Source of the DNA: Kitasatospora sp. NBC_01246
GTDB taxonomy: Bacteria; Actinomycetota; Actinomycetes; Streptomycetales; Streptomycetaceae
DNA: 64,000 nt
Direction of reading: 5' to 3'
Assembly (NCBI RefSeq): GCF_036226505.1
Contig: NZ_CP108484.1
Coordinates: 2,108,001-2,172,000, forward strand
The notes under the pieces are model-generated. The model worked only from the letters and a program-made list of their open reading frames with translations, was not told where the DNA came from and did not search any database. The first letter of the stretch is position 1; each line of letters begins with the position of its first letter. The position numbers and the translations under genes were made by a program. Positions 20,958 to 29,120 of this stretch are shown here, piece by piece.

Positions 20958-21569
20958 TCAGCGCGTCCGGTTGAGGGTCCGCAGCGCGGCCCTGAGCAGC
21001 GCGCCCACATCGGTGACGGCCTGCGCCTCGGCCTCGGGGGCGACGGCGGTGACCGCCTCGTCCGCCTCGCGCGGCGCGTAGCCGAGGCCGACCAGGGCGG
21101 CGTGCAGCTGCTCGCTCCACGGCGCGGGCCCCGCGGCGATCGGCTTCTGGGCCGGGACGCTGCCGTGCGGGGCGCCCAGCTTGTCCTTGTACTCCAACAG
21201 CAGCTTGGCGGCCTTCGCCTTGCCGATACCGGGGACGGCGATCAGCGCCTTCTCGTTCCCGGCGGCGACGGCGGCGCGCAGCTCGTCCGGGCTGTGCACG
21301 CCGAGCATGGCCTGGGCCAGGCGCGGCCCGACACCGGGCGCGGCCTGGAGGATCTCGAAGACGGCCCGCTCGTCGTCGTCGGCGAAGCCGTACAGCGTGA
21401 GCGAGTCCTCCCGGACGACCAGCGAGGTGGCGAGCCGGGCCGGCTCCCCGAGGCGCAGGCCGGCCGCGGTCGCCGGGGTGCACTGGACGGCCATGCCGAC
21501 GCCGCCGACCTCGACGACGACGGTGCCGCCGCTGACGGCGGCCACCGGCCCTTGGACGAAGGCGATCAT
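20958..21569 (-). CDS. ruvA: Holliday junction DNA helicase subunit RuvA
   Basis: 203 residues. The four-way-junction-binding partner of RuvB. The N-terminal OB domain ([25 protein letters not shown]), two helix-hairpin-helix motifs ([16 protein letters not shown] and [18 protein letters not shown]) and the C-terminal RuvB-binding UBA-like domain ([18 protein letters not shown]) are all present. The ATG overlaps the ruvC stop as ATGA, so the two are translationally coupled. Confidence 0.97.
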   Translation of the reverse strand: MIAFVQGPVAAVSGGTVVVEVGGVGMAVQCTPATAAGLRLGEPARLATSLVVREDSLTLYGFADDDERAVFEILQAAPGVGPRLAQAMLGVHSPDELRAAVAAGNEKALIAVPGIGKAKAAKLLLEYKDKLGAPHGSVPAQKPIAAGPAPWSEQLHAALVGLGYAPREADEAVTAVAPEAEAQAVTDVGALLRAALRTLNRTR

Positions 21570-22159
21570 CGAGCGGCTCCTCGGGGGGATCGTGCGGAGT
21601 ACGGGGCCCGGGCGGCGGGCGCGGCCGCGCCGGGCGCGGTCCTGGCGGGCGCCGCCTTGGCGAGCGCCGCGGCGATCCGGTCGCTCGCGCCGCCGCGCCA
21701 GATGTGGCAGATGGCCAGCGCCAGCGCGTCGGCGGCGTCGGCCGGCTTGGGCGGGGCGTCCAGCCGCAGCAGCCGCTGCACCATGGCGGTGACCTGGGCC
21801 TTGTCGGCCCGGCCGGAGCCGGTGACGGCGGCCTTCACCTCGCTGGGGGTGTGCAGGGTGACGGGGATGCCGCGCCGGGTGGCGCAGAGCATCGCGACCG
21901 CGCTGGCCTGCGCGGTGCCCATCACGGTGCGGACGTTGTGCTGGGCGAAGACCCGCTCGACCGCGACCAGGTCGGGCCGGTGCTCGTCGAGCCAGCTCTC
22001 GATGCCCTGCTCGACCAGCAGCAGCCGGGGCCCGATGTCCGCCTCGGCGGGCGTGCGCACCACCCCGACGCCGACCATCCTCAGCGGCCGGCCCGGCGCG
22101 CCGTCGACCACCCCGATCCCGCACCTGGTCAGCCCCGGGTCCACACCCAGTACCCGCAC
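21566..22159 (-). CDS. ruvC: crossover junction endodeoxyribonuclease RuvC
   Basis: A 197-residue resolvase that cuts Holliday junctions. The acidic active site is recognisable: [14 protein letters not shown] (first Asp), [11 protein letters not shown] (Glu), and the [13 protein letters not shown] region with the last two Asp. The C-terminal ~30 residues form an Ala/Arg-rich tail beyond the usual end. The start is GTG. It is the first gene of the ruv cluster, downstream of yebC and its terminator. Confidence 0.97.
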   Translation of the reverse strand: MRVLGVDPGLTRCGIGVVDGAPGRPLRMVGVGVVRTPAEADIGPRLLLVEQGIESWLDEHRPDLVAVERVFAQHNVRTVMGTAQASAVAMLCATRRGIPVTLHTPSEVKAAVTGSGRADKAQVTAMVQRLLRLDAPPKPADAADALALAICHIWRGGASDRIAAALAKAAPARTAPGAAAPAARAPYSARSPRGAAR

Positions 22160-22244
22160 CTCGACCCCGCCTCTCCGAAAAGCGCCGCTCGCCGTGGCGA
22201 CCTGCGAAGGCTACCGCCAGGGTCGGACAGTCCCACCGACGACA

Positions 22245-22276
22245 CCGGCCCGGTGGTCGTGGGACCACCGGGCCGG
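22245..22276 (-). terminator. yebC terminator
   Basis: A 14-bp perfect stem (CCGGCCCGGTGGTC with its complement), loop GTGG, 13 bases after the yebC stop. It separates yebC from the ruv genes. Confidence 0.8.
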
Positions 22277-22289
22277 GGAGTGGGAACGA

Positions 22290-23048
22290 TCACTCGGCGT
22301 CGAGCTGCGCACCGACCTCGTCGCTGATGTCGAAGTTGGCGAAGACGTTCTGCACGTCGTCGCTGTCCTCCAGGGCGTCGATCAGCTTCAGGATCTTGCG
22401 GGCGCCGTCGACGTCCAGCTCGACCTGCATGCTCGGGAGGAAGTTGGCCTCGGCCGAGTCGTAGTCGACGCCGGCGTCCACCAGCGCGGTCCGGACGGCG
22501 ACCATCTTCGAGGCCTCGGAGACGATCTCGAAGGACTCGCCGAGGTCGTTGATCTCCTCGGGCTCCTGGTCGAGGACGACCTCGAACAGCTTGTCCTCGT
22601 CGACGCCGTCGGCCTTGGGGACGATCACGACGCCCTTGCGGTTGAACAGGTACGAGACCGAGCCCGGGTCGGCCATCGAGCCGCCGTTGCGGGTCATCGC
22701 CACGCGCACGTCGGAGGCGGCGCGGTTGCGGTTGTCGGTGAGGCACTCGATGAGGACGGCGACACCGTTCGGGCCGTAGCCCTCGTACATGATCGTCGAG
22801 TAGTCGGCCCCGCCGGCCTCCGCGCCCGAGCCGCGCTTGACGGCGCGGTTGATGTTGTCGATCGGGACGGAGCTCTTCTTCGCCTTCTGGATGGCGTCGT
22901 ACAGCGTGGGGTTGCCGGCCGGGTCGCCGCCGCCGGTGCGCGCCGCCACCTCGATGTTCTTGATCATCTTGGCGAAGAGCTTGCCGCGCTTGGCGTCGAT
23001 CACGGCCTTCTTGTGCTTGGTGGTAGCCCACTTAGAGTGGCCGGACAT
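22290..23048 (-). CDS. YebC/PmpR-family DNA-binding or translational regulator
   Basis: 252 residues with the family start [26 protein letters not shown], then [22 protein letters not shown] and the C-terminal [14 protein letters not shown]. YebC proteins were long described as transcriptional regulators, and recent work links members to relief of ribosome stalling. Which applies here cannot be read from sequence. The ATG has AAAGGAG seven bases upstream. The neighbourhood with ruvC and pdxT is the common actinobacterial order. Confidence 0.96.
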   Translation of the reverse strand: MSGHSKWATTKHKKAVIDAKRGKLFAKMIKNIEVAARTGGGDPAGNPTLYDAIQKAKKSSVPIDNINRAVKRGSGAEAGGADYSTIMYEGYGPNGVAVLIECLTDNRNRAASDVRVAMTRNGGSMADPGSVSYLFNRKGVVIVPKADGVDEDKLFEVVLDQEPEEINDLGESFEIVSEASKMVAVRTALVDAGVDYDSAEANFLPSMQVELDVDGARKILKLIDALEDSDDVQNVFANFDISDEVGAQLDAE

Positions 23049-23147
23049 CGCCAGCTCCTTTACGTCGCCAAAGGGAAATGAACAGGAGGGATCTTACCGG
23101 TGCCGCCGCCGGTGGGGTGCACACGGTCCGCGTGCGGCGGCGAAGCG

Positions 23148-23771
23148 TTACCGGGCCGCCGCCGCCAGGTGCTCCTCGACCATCCGCACGAAGTAGCCGT
23201 GCACCCGGTGGTCGCCGGTGAGCTCGGGGTGGAAGGAGGTCGCCAGCAGGTTGCCCTGGCGGACGGCGACGACGCGGCTCTCCGGACCGTCGGCGGCCGG
23301 CAGCTCGGCCAGCACCTCGACGCCCGCGCCGACGGCCTCGACCCAGGGGGCGCGGATGAACACGCCGTGCACCGGGGCGTCGTCCAGGCCGCGGAAGGCG
23401 ATGCCGGACTCGAAGGACTCGTTCTGGCGGCCGAAGGCGTTGCGGCGCACGGTCATGTCGATGCCGCCCACGGTCTCCTGGTCGTCGCGGCCGTCCAGGA
23501 TCTTGTCGGCCAGCATGATCATGCCCGCGCAGGTGCCGTAGACCGGCATGCCCCCGGCGACCCGCTCGCGCAGCGGGTCCATCACGCCGAACAGCAGGGC
23601 CAGCTTGGACATGGTGGTGGACTCCCCGCCGGGGATCACCAGCGCGTCGACCTCGGCCAGCTCCTCGGCACGGCGCACCGGGCGGGCGAGCGCGTCGGCC
23701 TCGGCCAGCGCGACCAGGTGCTCGCGGACATCGCCCTGCAGGGCGAGGACGCCGATGACTGGAGTGCTCAC
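23148..23771 (-). CDS. pdxT: pyridoxal 5'-phosphate synthase glutaminase subunit
   Basis: 207 residues. A class I glutamine amidotransferase that supplies ammonia to PdxS for direct PLP synthesis. The catalytic triad is visible: Cys in GTCAGMI, and His with Glu in SFHPELTGD. The PGGEST loop and [10 protein letters not shown] start are family-specific. The GTG start is 95 bases after pdxS on the same strand, with a hairpin in between, so the pair may be expressed at different levels. Confidence 0.97.
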   Translation of the reverse strand: MSTPVIGVLALQGDVREHLVALAEADALARPVRRAEELAEVDALVIPGGESTTMSKLALLFGVMDPLRERVAGGMPVYGTCAGMIMLADKILDGRDDQETVGGIDMTVRRNAFGRQNESFESGIAFRGLDDAPVHGVFIRAPWVEAVGAGVEVLAELPAADGPESRVVAVRQGNLLATSFHPELTGDHRVHGYFVRMVEEHLAAAAR

Positions 23772-23813
23772 GGTCTCAAACCTCTTCGATCGTTACGTCG
23801 TGTGTACGTGGCG

Positions 23814-23848
23814 CGGCCCGCCGCGCGCCGAGGCGCTGCGGCGGGCCG
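23814..23848 (-). terminator. hairpin between pdxS and pdxT
   Basis: An 11-bp perfect stem (CGGCCCGCCGC with GCGGCGGGCCG) and a 13-base loop. It may reduce read-through from pdxS into pdxT, making PdxS more abundant; this is inference. Confidence 0.45.
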
Positions 23849-23866
23849 GCGCTTGGCGCGGGGCGA

Positions 23867-24778
23867 CTACCAGCCGCGGTTGGCGTAGCGCTCGCTCTCG
23901 GGCAGGGTGTCGCAGTTGATGCCGACCATGGCCTCGCCCAGGTTGCGGGAGGCGTCCGCGATGATCTTCGGGTCGTCGAAGAAGGTGGTGGCCTTGACGA
24001 TCGCGGCGGCACGCTTGGCCGGGTCGCCCGACTTGAAGATGCCGGAGCCGACGAAGACGCCCTCGGCACCGAGCTGGCGCATCAGCGCGGCGTCGGCCGG
24101 GGTGGCCACACCACCGGCGGAGAACAGCACGACCGGCAGCTTGCCGAGCTCGGCGACCTCCTTGACCAGCTCGTACGGAGCGCGCAGCTCCTTGGCGGCG
24201 GCGAACAGCTCGTTGTTGTCGTAGCCGCGCAGCCGGGCGATCTCGTTCTTGATCTGGCGCAGGTGGCGGACCGCCTCGACGACGTTGCCGGTGCCGGCCT
24301 CGCCCTTGGAGCGGATCATGGCCGCACCCTCGGCGATGCGGCGCAGGGCCTCGCCCAGGTTGGTGGCACCGCAGACGAACGGCGTGGTGAACGCCCACTT
24401 GTCCGAGTGGTTCACCTCGTCGGCCGGGGTCAGCACCTCGGACTCGTCGATGTAGTCCACGCCGAGCGACTGCAGGACCTGGGCCTCGACGAAGTGGCCG
24501 ATCCGGGACTTCGCCATGACCGGGATCGAGACCGCGGCGATGATCTCCTCGATCATGTTCGGGTCCGACATGCGCGCGACGCCGCCGTCCTTGCGGATGT
24601 CGGCGGGCACCCGCTCCAGCGCCATGACGGCGACAGCGCCGGCGTCCTCGGCGATCTTGGCCTGCTCGGCGTTGACCACGTCCATGATCACACCGCCCTT
24701 GAGCTGCTCGGCCATGCCGCGCTTGACCCGGGCGGTACCGATCTGCGGCTGGTCTGCGGTGGTGGGGGTGGTGGACAC
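23867..24778 (-). CDS. pdxS: pyridoxal 5'-phosphate synthase lyase subunit
   Basis: A 303-residue TIM-barrel enzyme that builds PLP from ribose 5-phosphate, glyceraldehyde 3-phosphate and ammonia. Family blocks are intact: [49 protein letters not shown]-like [43 protein letters not shown] and [13 protein letters not shown]. The frame runs on far upstream, but the GTG ([10 protein letters not shown]) with TGAGG before it matches the expected start. A terminator lies upstream, so the promoter is in the 106 bases before the gene. Confidence 0.98.
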   Translation of the reverse strand: MSTTPTTADQPQIGTARVKRGMAEQLKGGVIMDVVNAEQAKIAEDAGAVAVMALERVPADIRKDGGVARMSDPNMIEEIIAAVSIPVMAKSRIGHFVEAQVLQSLGVDYIDESEVLTPADEVNHSDKWAFTTPFVCGATNLGEALRRIAEGAAMIRSKGEAGTGNVVEAVRHLRQIKNEIARLRGYDNNELFAAAKELRAPYELVKEVAELGKLPVVLFSAGGVATPADAALMRQLGAEGVFVGSGIFKSGDPAKRAAAIVKATTFFDDPKIIADASRNLGEAMVGINCDTLPESERYANRGW

Positions 24779-24884
24779 GTGAGACCTCACTCGAAGATGA
24801 ACCAGTGCTATCGCCCTATGGTAGGCGGAAGAAATGGTCTTTCCATGCGCCATCAAGTCCAGGCTGGCCGACGGGATACGACAA

Positions 24885-24919
24885 ACAGGCCGGATCCGGG
24901 CACACCCGGTCCGGCCTGT
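24885..24919 (-). terminator. terminator after the LemA-like gene
   Basis: A 15-bp stem (ACAGGCCGG... with ...CCGGCCTGT) with one bulged T and a four-base loop, 14 bases after the upstream gene's stop and before pdxS. Confidence 0.75.
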
Positions 24920-24933
24920 GAGACGCCCGCTCC

Positions 24934-25479
24934 TCAGGCCGGAGCACCCTCCGGGGTCAGCGCCGACGGCGGGGCGTCGTCCATCTCGAAGGCCATCGGG
25001 AACGGTGCCTTGCCCGCCAGCCGGAAGTAGCGCACCAGCCGGTGTTCGCGCACCGCCCGGGCCGCACGCACCGCGTCGTTGTGGAACCGCCGCGCCATCG
25101 GCACCCGGCGCACCGCGGCCGTCAGCTCCTTGACCGCCTCCTCGCCGCCCGGCTCGGCCACCAGCACCGCGACCTGCTCCGGCTCGGCGAACACCGCCCG
25201 CAGCGCCATGCTCAACTGGCTCTCCGCCACCTCGCGCTGCTCGTCGTCGGCCTGCCGGGCCGCGTGCGCCGCGTCCAGCAGCAGCAGCGAGGCCGCCGGG
25301 TCCAGCAGCGAGGAGGCCGCCAGCTCGATCGCGACCGAGGCCCGCCGGACCAGCTGCGCGTCCAGCGCCGCCCGCGCGGCGTCGATCCGGGCGTGCAGCC
25401 GGTCCAGTCGGCCGGCCGTCCAACTCAGGTACATGCCGAACAGCACCACGGCCACGGCGGCCCAGATCCAGGTAGTCAC
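24934..25479 (-). CDS. N-terminally membrane-anchored LemA-like protein
   Basis: A 181-residue protein with one N-terminal membrane helix ([21 protein letters not shown]). A helical region then resembles the LemA fold: [28 protein letters not shown], matching the pattern of LemA helix 1, and later [29 protein letters not shown], matching the N-D-x-V motif of LemA. The function of LemA proteins is not known. Similarity is by pattern only and the call is moderate. The GTG start lies 28 bases after the tautomerase-like gene, so the two are probably co-transcribed. Confidence 0.55.
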   Translation of the reverse strand: MTTWIWAAVAVVLFGMYLSWTAGRLDRLHARIDAARAALDAQLVRRASVAIELAASSLLDPAASLLLLDAAHAARQADDEQREVAESQLSMALRAVFAEPEQVAVLVAEPGGEEAVKELTAAVRRVPMARRFHNDAVRAARAVREHRLVRYFRLAGKAPFPMAFEMDDAPPSALTPEGAPA

Positions 25480-25507
25480 GGGGCGCTACGCTACCGGGTG
25501 CCCGGCG

Positions 25508-25882
25508 TCAGCCTTCGGCGGTGGCACTCCGGTAGCTGGCGCGGTCGATGTCCTCGACGTTCACCGCGGTGAACAGCCGGGTGCCCGGCGCCGGCGCGAT
25601 CCGCTCCGCCAGCAGCGCCAGCACGGCGTCGCTGAGCGCCGCCTTCGCCTCCGGGGTACGGCCCGGGAAGATCTGGAACTCGACGTACACCTGGGCGTCG
25701 CCCGCGCCCTCGCCGTCCTCGACGCCCACCACGAACTCCCGCACCTCGCGGAAGACCGTCTTGCACGCCTCCGGGCTCGCGTCGATGGTCTTCACCACCA
25801 GCCGGTTGATCGCCAGGCCAAGCGCACGCCGGTCGAAGGCGCCGGACAGGCTCGGGGAGTAGTCGACGGAGATCTGCGGCAT
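25508..25882 (-). CDS. tautomerase / 5-carboxymethyl-2-hydroxymuconate isomerase-like protein
   Basis: 124 residues, beginning MPQISVDYSPSL. The processed N-terminal proline would be the general base in the tautomerase superfamily, and the motif around VYVEFQIFPGRTPEAKAALSDAVL is typical of the CHMI branch. There are no neighbouring aromatic-degradation genes, so the true substrate is open. The gene sits between pimA and the LemA-like gene on the same strand; the ATG is preceded by GGAGGCACC-like sequence (CCTGGAGGCACCGG). Confidence 0.8.
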   Translation of the reverse strand: MPQISVDYSPSLSGAFDRRALGLAINRLVVKTIDASPEACKTVFREVREFVVGVEDGEGAGDAQVYVEFQIFPGRTPEAKAALSDAVLALLAERIAPAPGTRLFTAVNVEDIDRASYRSATAEG

Positions 25883-25977
25883 CCGGTGCCTCCAGGGTCA
25901 CGATGATCGGTGGTTCAGGCAGCCCAACCCCGGACGGCCCCCGCCGATTCCCGGCCGACCGGCCCCCGACGCCGGGG

Positions 25978-27162
25978 TCAGTCCCGGGCCAGCCCGAACC
26001 GCCCGCGCCGGCCGCCGCGCTCGTCCTCGCCGACCACCGCCACCGCGCCGGCCGTCACCGTCTCGTACACCGCCAGGATGTCCGCACCGACCGTCGACCA
26101 GTCGAACCGCCGCACGTGCCGGGACGCCGCCTTGCGCAGCTCCTCCAGCCGGCCCGGGTCCCCCAGCAGCCGCAGTGCCGCCGCGGCCAGCGCGTCCGCG
26201 TCCTCCACCGGGAACAGCTCCCCCGCGTCCCCGCCGTCCAGCACCTGCTTGAACGCGTCCAGGTCGCTCGCCAGCACCGGGGCGCCCGCCGACATCGCCT
26301 CCACCAGGATGATCCCGAAGCTCTCGCCACCGGTGTTCGGCGCCACGTACAGGTCGACGCTGCGCAGCAGCCTGGCCTTGTCCCGGTCGCTCACCATGCC
26401 GAGGAACTCCACCTGCGCGCGGACCTCCGGCGCCAGGCCGGCGACCGCCTCCTCCTCGTCGCCCTTGCCGGCCACCAGCAGCCGCACCCCCGGCCGCTCG
26501 GCCAGGATCCGCGGCAGGGCCGCCAGCAGCGTCGGCAGGCCCTTGCGAGGCTCGTTGATCCGGCCGATGAACCCGATCGTGCCAGGCTCGCCGGACGCCG
26601 CCCCACCCGTCCAGCGCGCGTCCGGCTCCGCCTCCGCGAAGAAGCCGACGTCCACCCCGTTGGGGATCACCACCGCGTCCCCGCCCAGGTGCTCCACCAG
26701 GGTCCGCCGGGCGTACTCGCTCACCGCGATCCGCGCCCGCATCTTCTCCAGGCCGGGCTGCAGGATCGGCGAGGCCGCGATCATCGCCCGCGACCGCGGA
26801 TTGGACGTGTGGAAGGTGCCGACCATCGGCCCCGACGCCGACCAGGCGGCCAGCATCGACAGGCTCGGCGAGGCCGGCTCGTGCACGTGCAGGATGTCGA
26901 ACCGGCCCTCGTTCAGCCAGCGCCGGACCCTGGCCGCCGAGAGGATGCCGAAGCTCAGCCGCGCGACCGAGCCGTTGTACGGCACCGCCACCGCCCGCCC
27001 CGCCGAGACCACGTACGGCGGCAGCGCCTCGTCGTCCTCCGCTGGCGCCAGCACCGACACCTCGTGGCCGAGGCCGATCAGGTGCTCGGCCAGGTCCCGG
27101 ATGTGGAACTGCACCCCGCCGGGAACGTCCCAGTCGTACGGGCAGACGATGCCGATCTTCAC
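25978..27162 (-). CDS. pimA: phosphatidylinositol alpha-mannosyltransferase (GT4)
   Basis: 394 residues. A GT-B glycosyltransferase that adds the first mannose from GDP-mannose to phosphatidylinositol on the inner face of the membrane. The start KIGIVCPYDWDVPGGVQFHIRDLAEHL is the PimA signature, including the GG loop that binds GDP. The GT4 C-terminal part has SEYARRTLVEHLGG, IGFIGRINEPRKGLPTLL and NTGGESFGIILVEAMSAGAPV (E-x7-E). The GTG start has GAGGA upstream. It follows the acyltransferase and CDP-alcohol phosphatidyltransferase genes in one operon, which fits PIM biosynthesis. Confidence 0.94.
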   Translation of the reverse strand: MKIGIVCPYDWDVPGGVQFHIRDLAEHLIGLGHEVSVLAPAEDDEALPPYVVSAGRAVAVPYNGSVARLSFGILSAARVRRWLNEGRFDILHVHEPASPSLSMLAAWSASGPMVGTFHTSNPRSRAMIAASPILQPGLEKMRARIAVSEYARRTLVEHLGGDAVVIPNGVDVGFFAEAEPDARWTGGAASGEPGTIGFIGRINEPRKGLPTLLAALPRILAERPGVRLLVAGKGDEEEAVAGLAPEVRAQVEFLGMVSDRDKARLLRSVDLYVAPNTGGESFGIILVEAMSAGAPVLASDLDAFKQVLDGGDAGELFPVEDADALAAAALRLLGDPGRLEELRKAASRHVRRFDWSTVGADILAVYETVTAGAVAVVGEDERGGRRGRFGLARD

Positions 27163-27202
27163 TGGTTCCTCGTGATCCTCTAGGTGCGGCGGGTGCGGCG
27201 GG

Positions 27203-28195
27203 TCAGGGCCCGGAGGCCTCGGCGGCGGGCTCGCCGGCCGGAGCGGGGCGGGCGGCGCCGGCCGGCCGCGCCGGCTCCTCCACCGCCGCGCGGACCGGCA
27301 GGTCCGCCAGCCAGAACCGCTGCAGCATGTGCCAGTCCTCGGGGTGCTCGCGGATCCCCTGCTCCCAGACGTCAGCCATGGCCTGCACCATCGCCTGGGT
27401 CTTCTCCTTGCGGTCCCCCTCCGACGGCGGAACGATCTCGGGGTGGATCCGCGCCCGCAGCAGCGGGCCGTCGTACCAGAGCGAGACCGGCAGCAGCGCC
27501 GCCCCGGTCCGCTGGCAGAGCGCCGCCGGACCGGCCGGCATCCTGGTCGCCTCGCCGAAGAAGGACACCTCGATCCCGGCCTCCGAGAGGTCCCGGTCGC
27601 CGACCAGGCAGACCAGCTTCCCCTCCCGCAGCCGGCGGGCCAGCGTACCGACGACGTTCACCCCGCCGCCGGTCAACGCGAGCACCTCCATGCCCAGGCT
27701 CTCCCGGAACGCCACGAAGCGGTCGAACAGCTTCTCGGGCTTCAGCCGCTCCGCGACCGTGGTGAACGGGTACCCCTCCAGCGCCACCCAGGCGCCCGCG
27801 AGGTCCCAGTTCCCCATGTGCGGCAACGCGACGACCGCGCCGCGGCCGGACTCCATCGCCTCCCGCAGCTGCTCGAAGCCGGCCACCTGCACATCGCGGG
27901 CCACCCGCTGCCGGCTCCACACCGGCAGCCGGAAGGACTCCATCCAGTACCGCATGTACGACCGCATCCCGGCCCGCGACAACTCCCGCAGCCCGGCCTC
28001 GTCCAGCCCCGGCCGGACCCGCCGCAGGTTCGCCTCCAGCTGGAGCACCCGCTTGCCGCGCCTACGCCAGGCGAAGTCGGCGATCCGGTCGAACAGGCCC
28101 CGCGCCACCGGCTCCGGCAGGTGCCGCAGCACCGCCCAGCCCGACGCGTAGGCCGAGTACACCAGTCGGTCCTTCACCGAAGGCCCGCCCCCCAT
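27203..28195 (-). CDS. phosphatidylinositol mannoside acyltransferase (HtrB/LpxL family)
   Basis: About 330 residues. A lysophospholipid-type acyltransferase of the LpxL/HtrB family, here probably adding an acyl chain to PIM1 or PIM2 (PatA role). The catalytic H-x4-D is in LPHMGNWDLAG, and the downstream LVCLVGDRDLSEAGIEVSFFGE and RMPAGPAALCQRTGAALLPVSLWYDG blocks match the family. The ATG shares one base with the upstream stop (TGATG), supporting coupling; a GTG six codons later is possible. A Pro/Ala-rich tail (~residues 300-330) is unusual and probably disordered. Confidence 0.9.
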   Translation of the reverse strand: MGGGPSVKDRLVYSAYASGWAVLRHLPEPVARGLFDRIADFAWRRRGKRVLQLEANLRRVRPGLDEAGLRELSRAGMRSYMRYWMESFRLPVWSRQRVARDVQVAGFEQLREAMESGRGAVVALPHMGNWDLAGAWVALEGYPFTTVAERLKPEKLFDRFVAFRESLGMEVLALTGGGVNVVGTLARRLREGKLVCLVGDRDLSEAGIEVSFFGEATRMPAGPAALCQRTGAALLPVSLWYDGPLLRARIHPEIVPPSEGDRKEKTQAMVQAMADVWEQGIREHPEDWHMLQRFWLADLPVRAAVEEPARPAGAARPAPAGEPAAEASGP

Positions 28196-28842
28196 CAGCT
28201 CCCGGCCGCCGCTCGGTCGGCCTCGAACGCCTCGCGGCGCACCGTCAGCATCCGCTGGAACACCGTGACCAGGCTGCCCACGGCCACCAGCCACAGCGCC
28301 ACCGGCAACAGCCACTCCACATAGGGCACCCCGAAGGTGTGCAGACCCGCGACGCCGGCCGCGACCAGACTGATCACCAGCCGCTCGGCCCGCTCCACCA
28401 GCCCCGACACATCACACGGCAGCCCCTGGCTCTCCGCCCGCGCCTTGGTGTACGAGACCACCAGGCCGCTGGCCAGGCAGAAGATCGCCACGGCACAGAG
28501 CAGATCGTTGTCGCCCCCGCCCGCGTACCACATCGCCAGCCCGCCGAAGATCGCGGCGTCCGCGACCCGGTCCAGCGTGGAGTCCAGGAAGGCACCCCAC
28601 TTGGTGGACCGGCCCAGCTGCCGCGCCATGTTCCCGTCCACCAGGTCCGAGAAGATGAACAGCGTGATCGTGATGGTGCCCCAGAAGAACTCCCCACGCG
28701 GGAAGAACACCAGCGCACCGGCGACCGAACCGGCGGTACCGATCAGCGTCACGGCGTCCGGGCTCACACCCAGCCGGATCAGGAACGCGGCGAACGGGGT
28801 CAGGACACGTGTGAAGAAGGCACGCGCGTATTTGTTGAGCAT
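28195..28842 (-). CDS. pgsA: phosphatidylinositol phosphate synthase (CDP-alcohol phosphatidyltransferase)
   Basis: A 215-residue membrane enzyme with about six helices. The CDP-alcohol phosphotransferase motif is complete: DLVDGNMARQLGRSTKWGAFLDSTLDR. In actinobacteria this branch joins inositol 1-phosphate to CDP-diacylglycerol, giving the PI precursor. Placement upstream of the PIM acyltransferase and pimA favours that role over phosphatidylglycerophosphate synthesis, but sequence alone cannot exclude it. The ATG (MLNKYARAFF) has GGAAGG upstream. The frame continues into GC-rich upstream sequence, which I do not treat as coding. Confidence 0.9.
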   Translation of the reverse strand: MLNKYARAFFTRVLTPFAAFLIRLGVSPDAVTLIGTAGSVAGALVFFPRGEFFWGTITITLFIFSDLVDGNMARQLGRSTKWGAFLDSTLDRVADAAIFGGLAMWYAGGGDNDLLCAVAIFCLASGLVVSYTKARAESQGLPCDVSGLVERAERLVISLVAAGVAGLHTFGVPYVEWLLPVALWLVAVGSLVTVFQRMLTVRREAFEADRAAAGS

Positions 28843-29120
28843 GGCCTTCCGGACCGCTCCGATCTCCCTGGTACCCGCCTGCGGCGGAGTACGCGGCAGA
28901 CGGCCGGACGGATCAGCCCACCCGGCGCACCCATCGTAGTCACGCCCACGACACCCCTCCGCGCACCGCACCGCCCGCCCGCCCCCAGCGCCCGCCCACC
29001 GGCGACCCCCGGCGCACGGCCGCACACACCCGGTCACCGCGAACCCCCAGAACACGCGCCCCCGCGAACACCGCCCCTAGACTTTTCACGTCAGCCTCGG
29101 CGCGACGGGAGGAGACCCCG

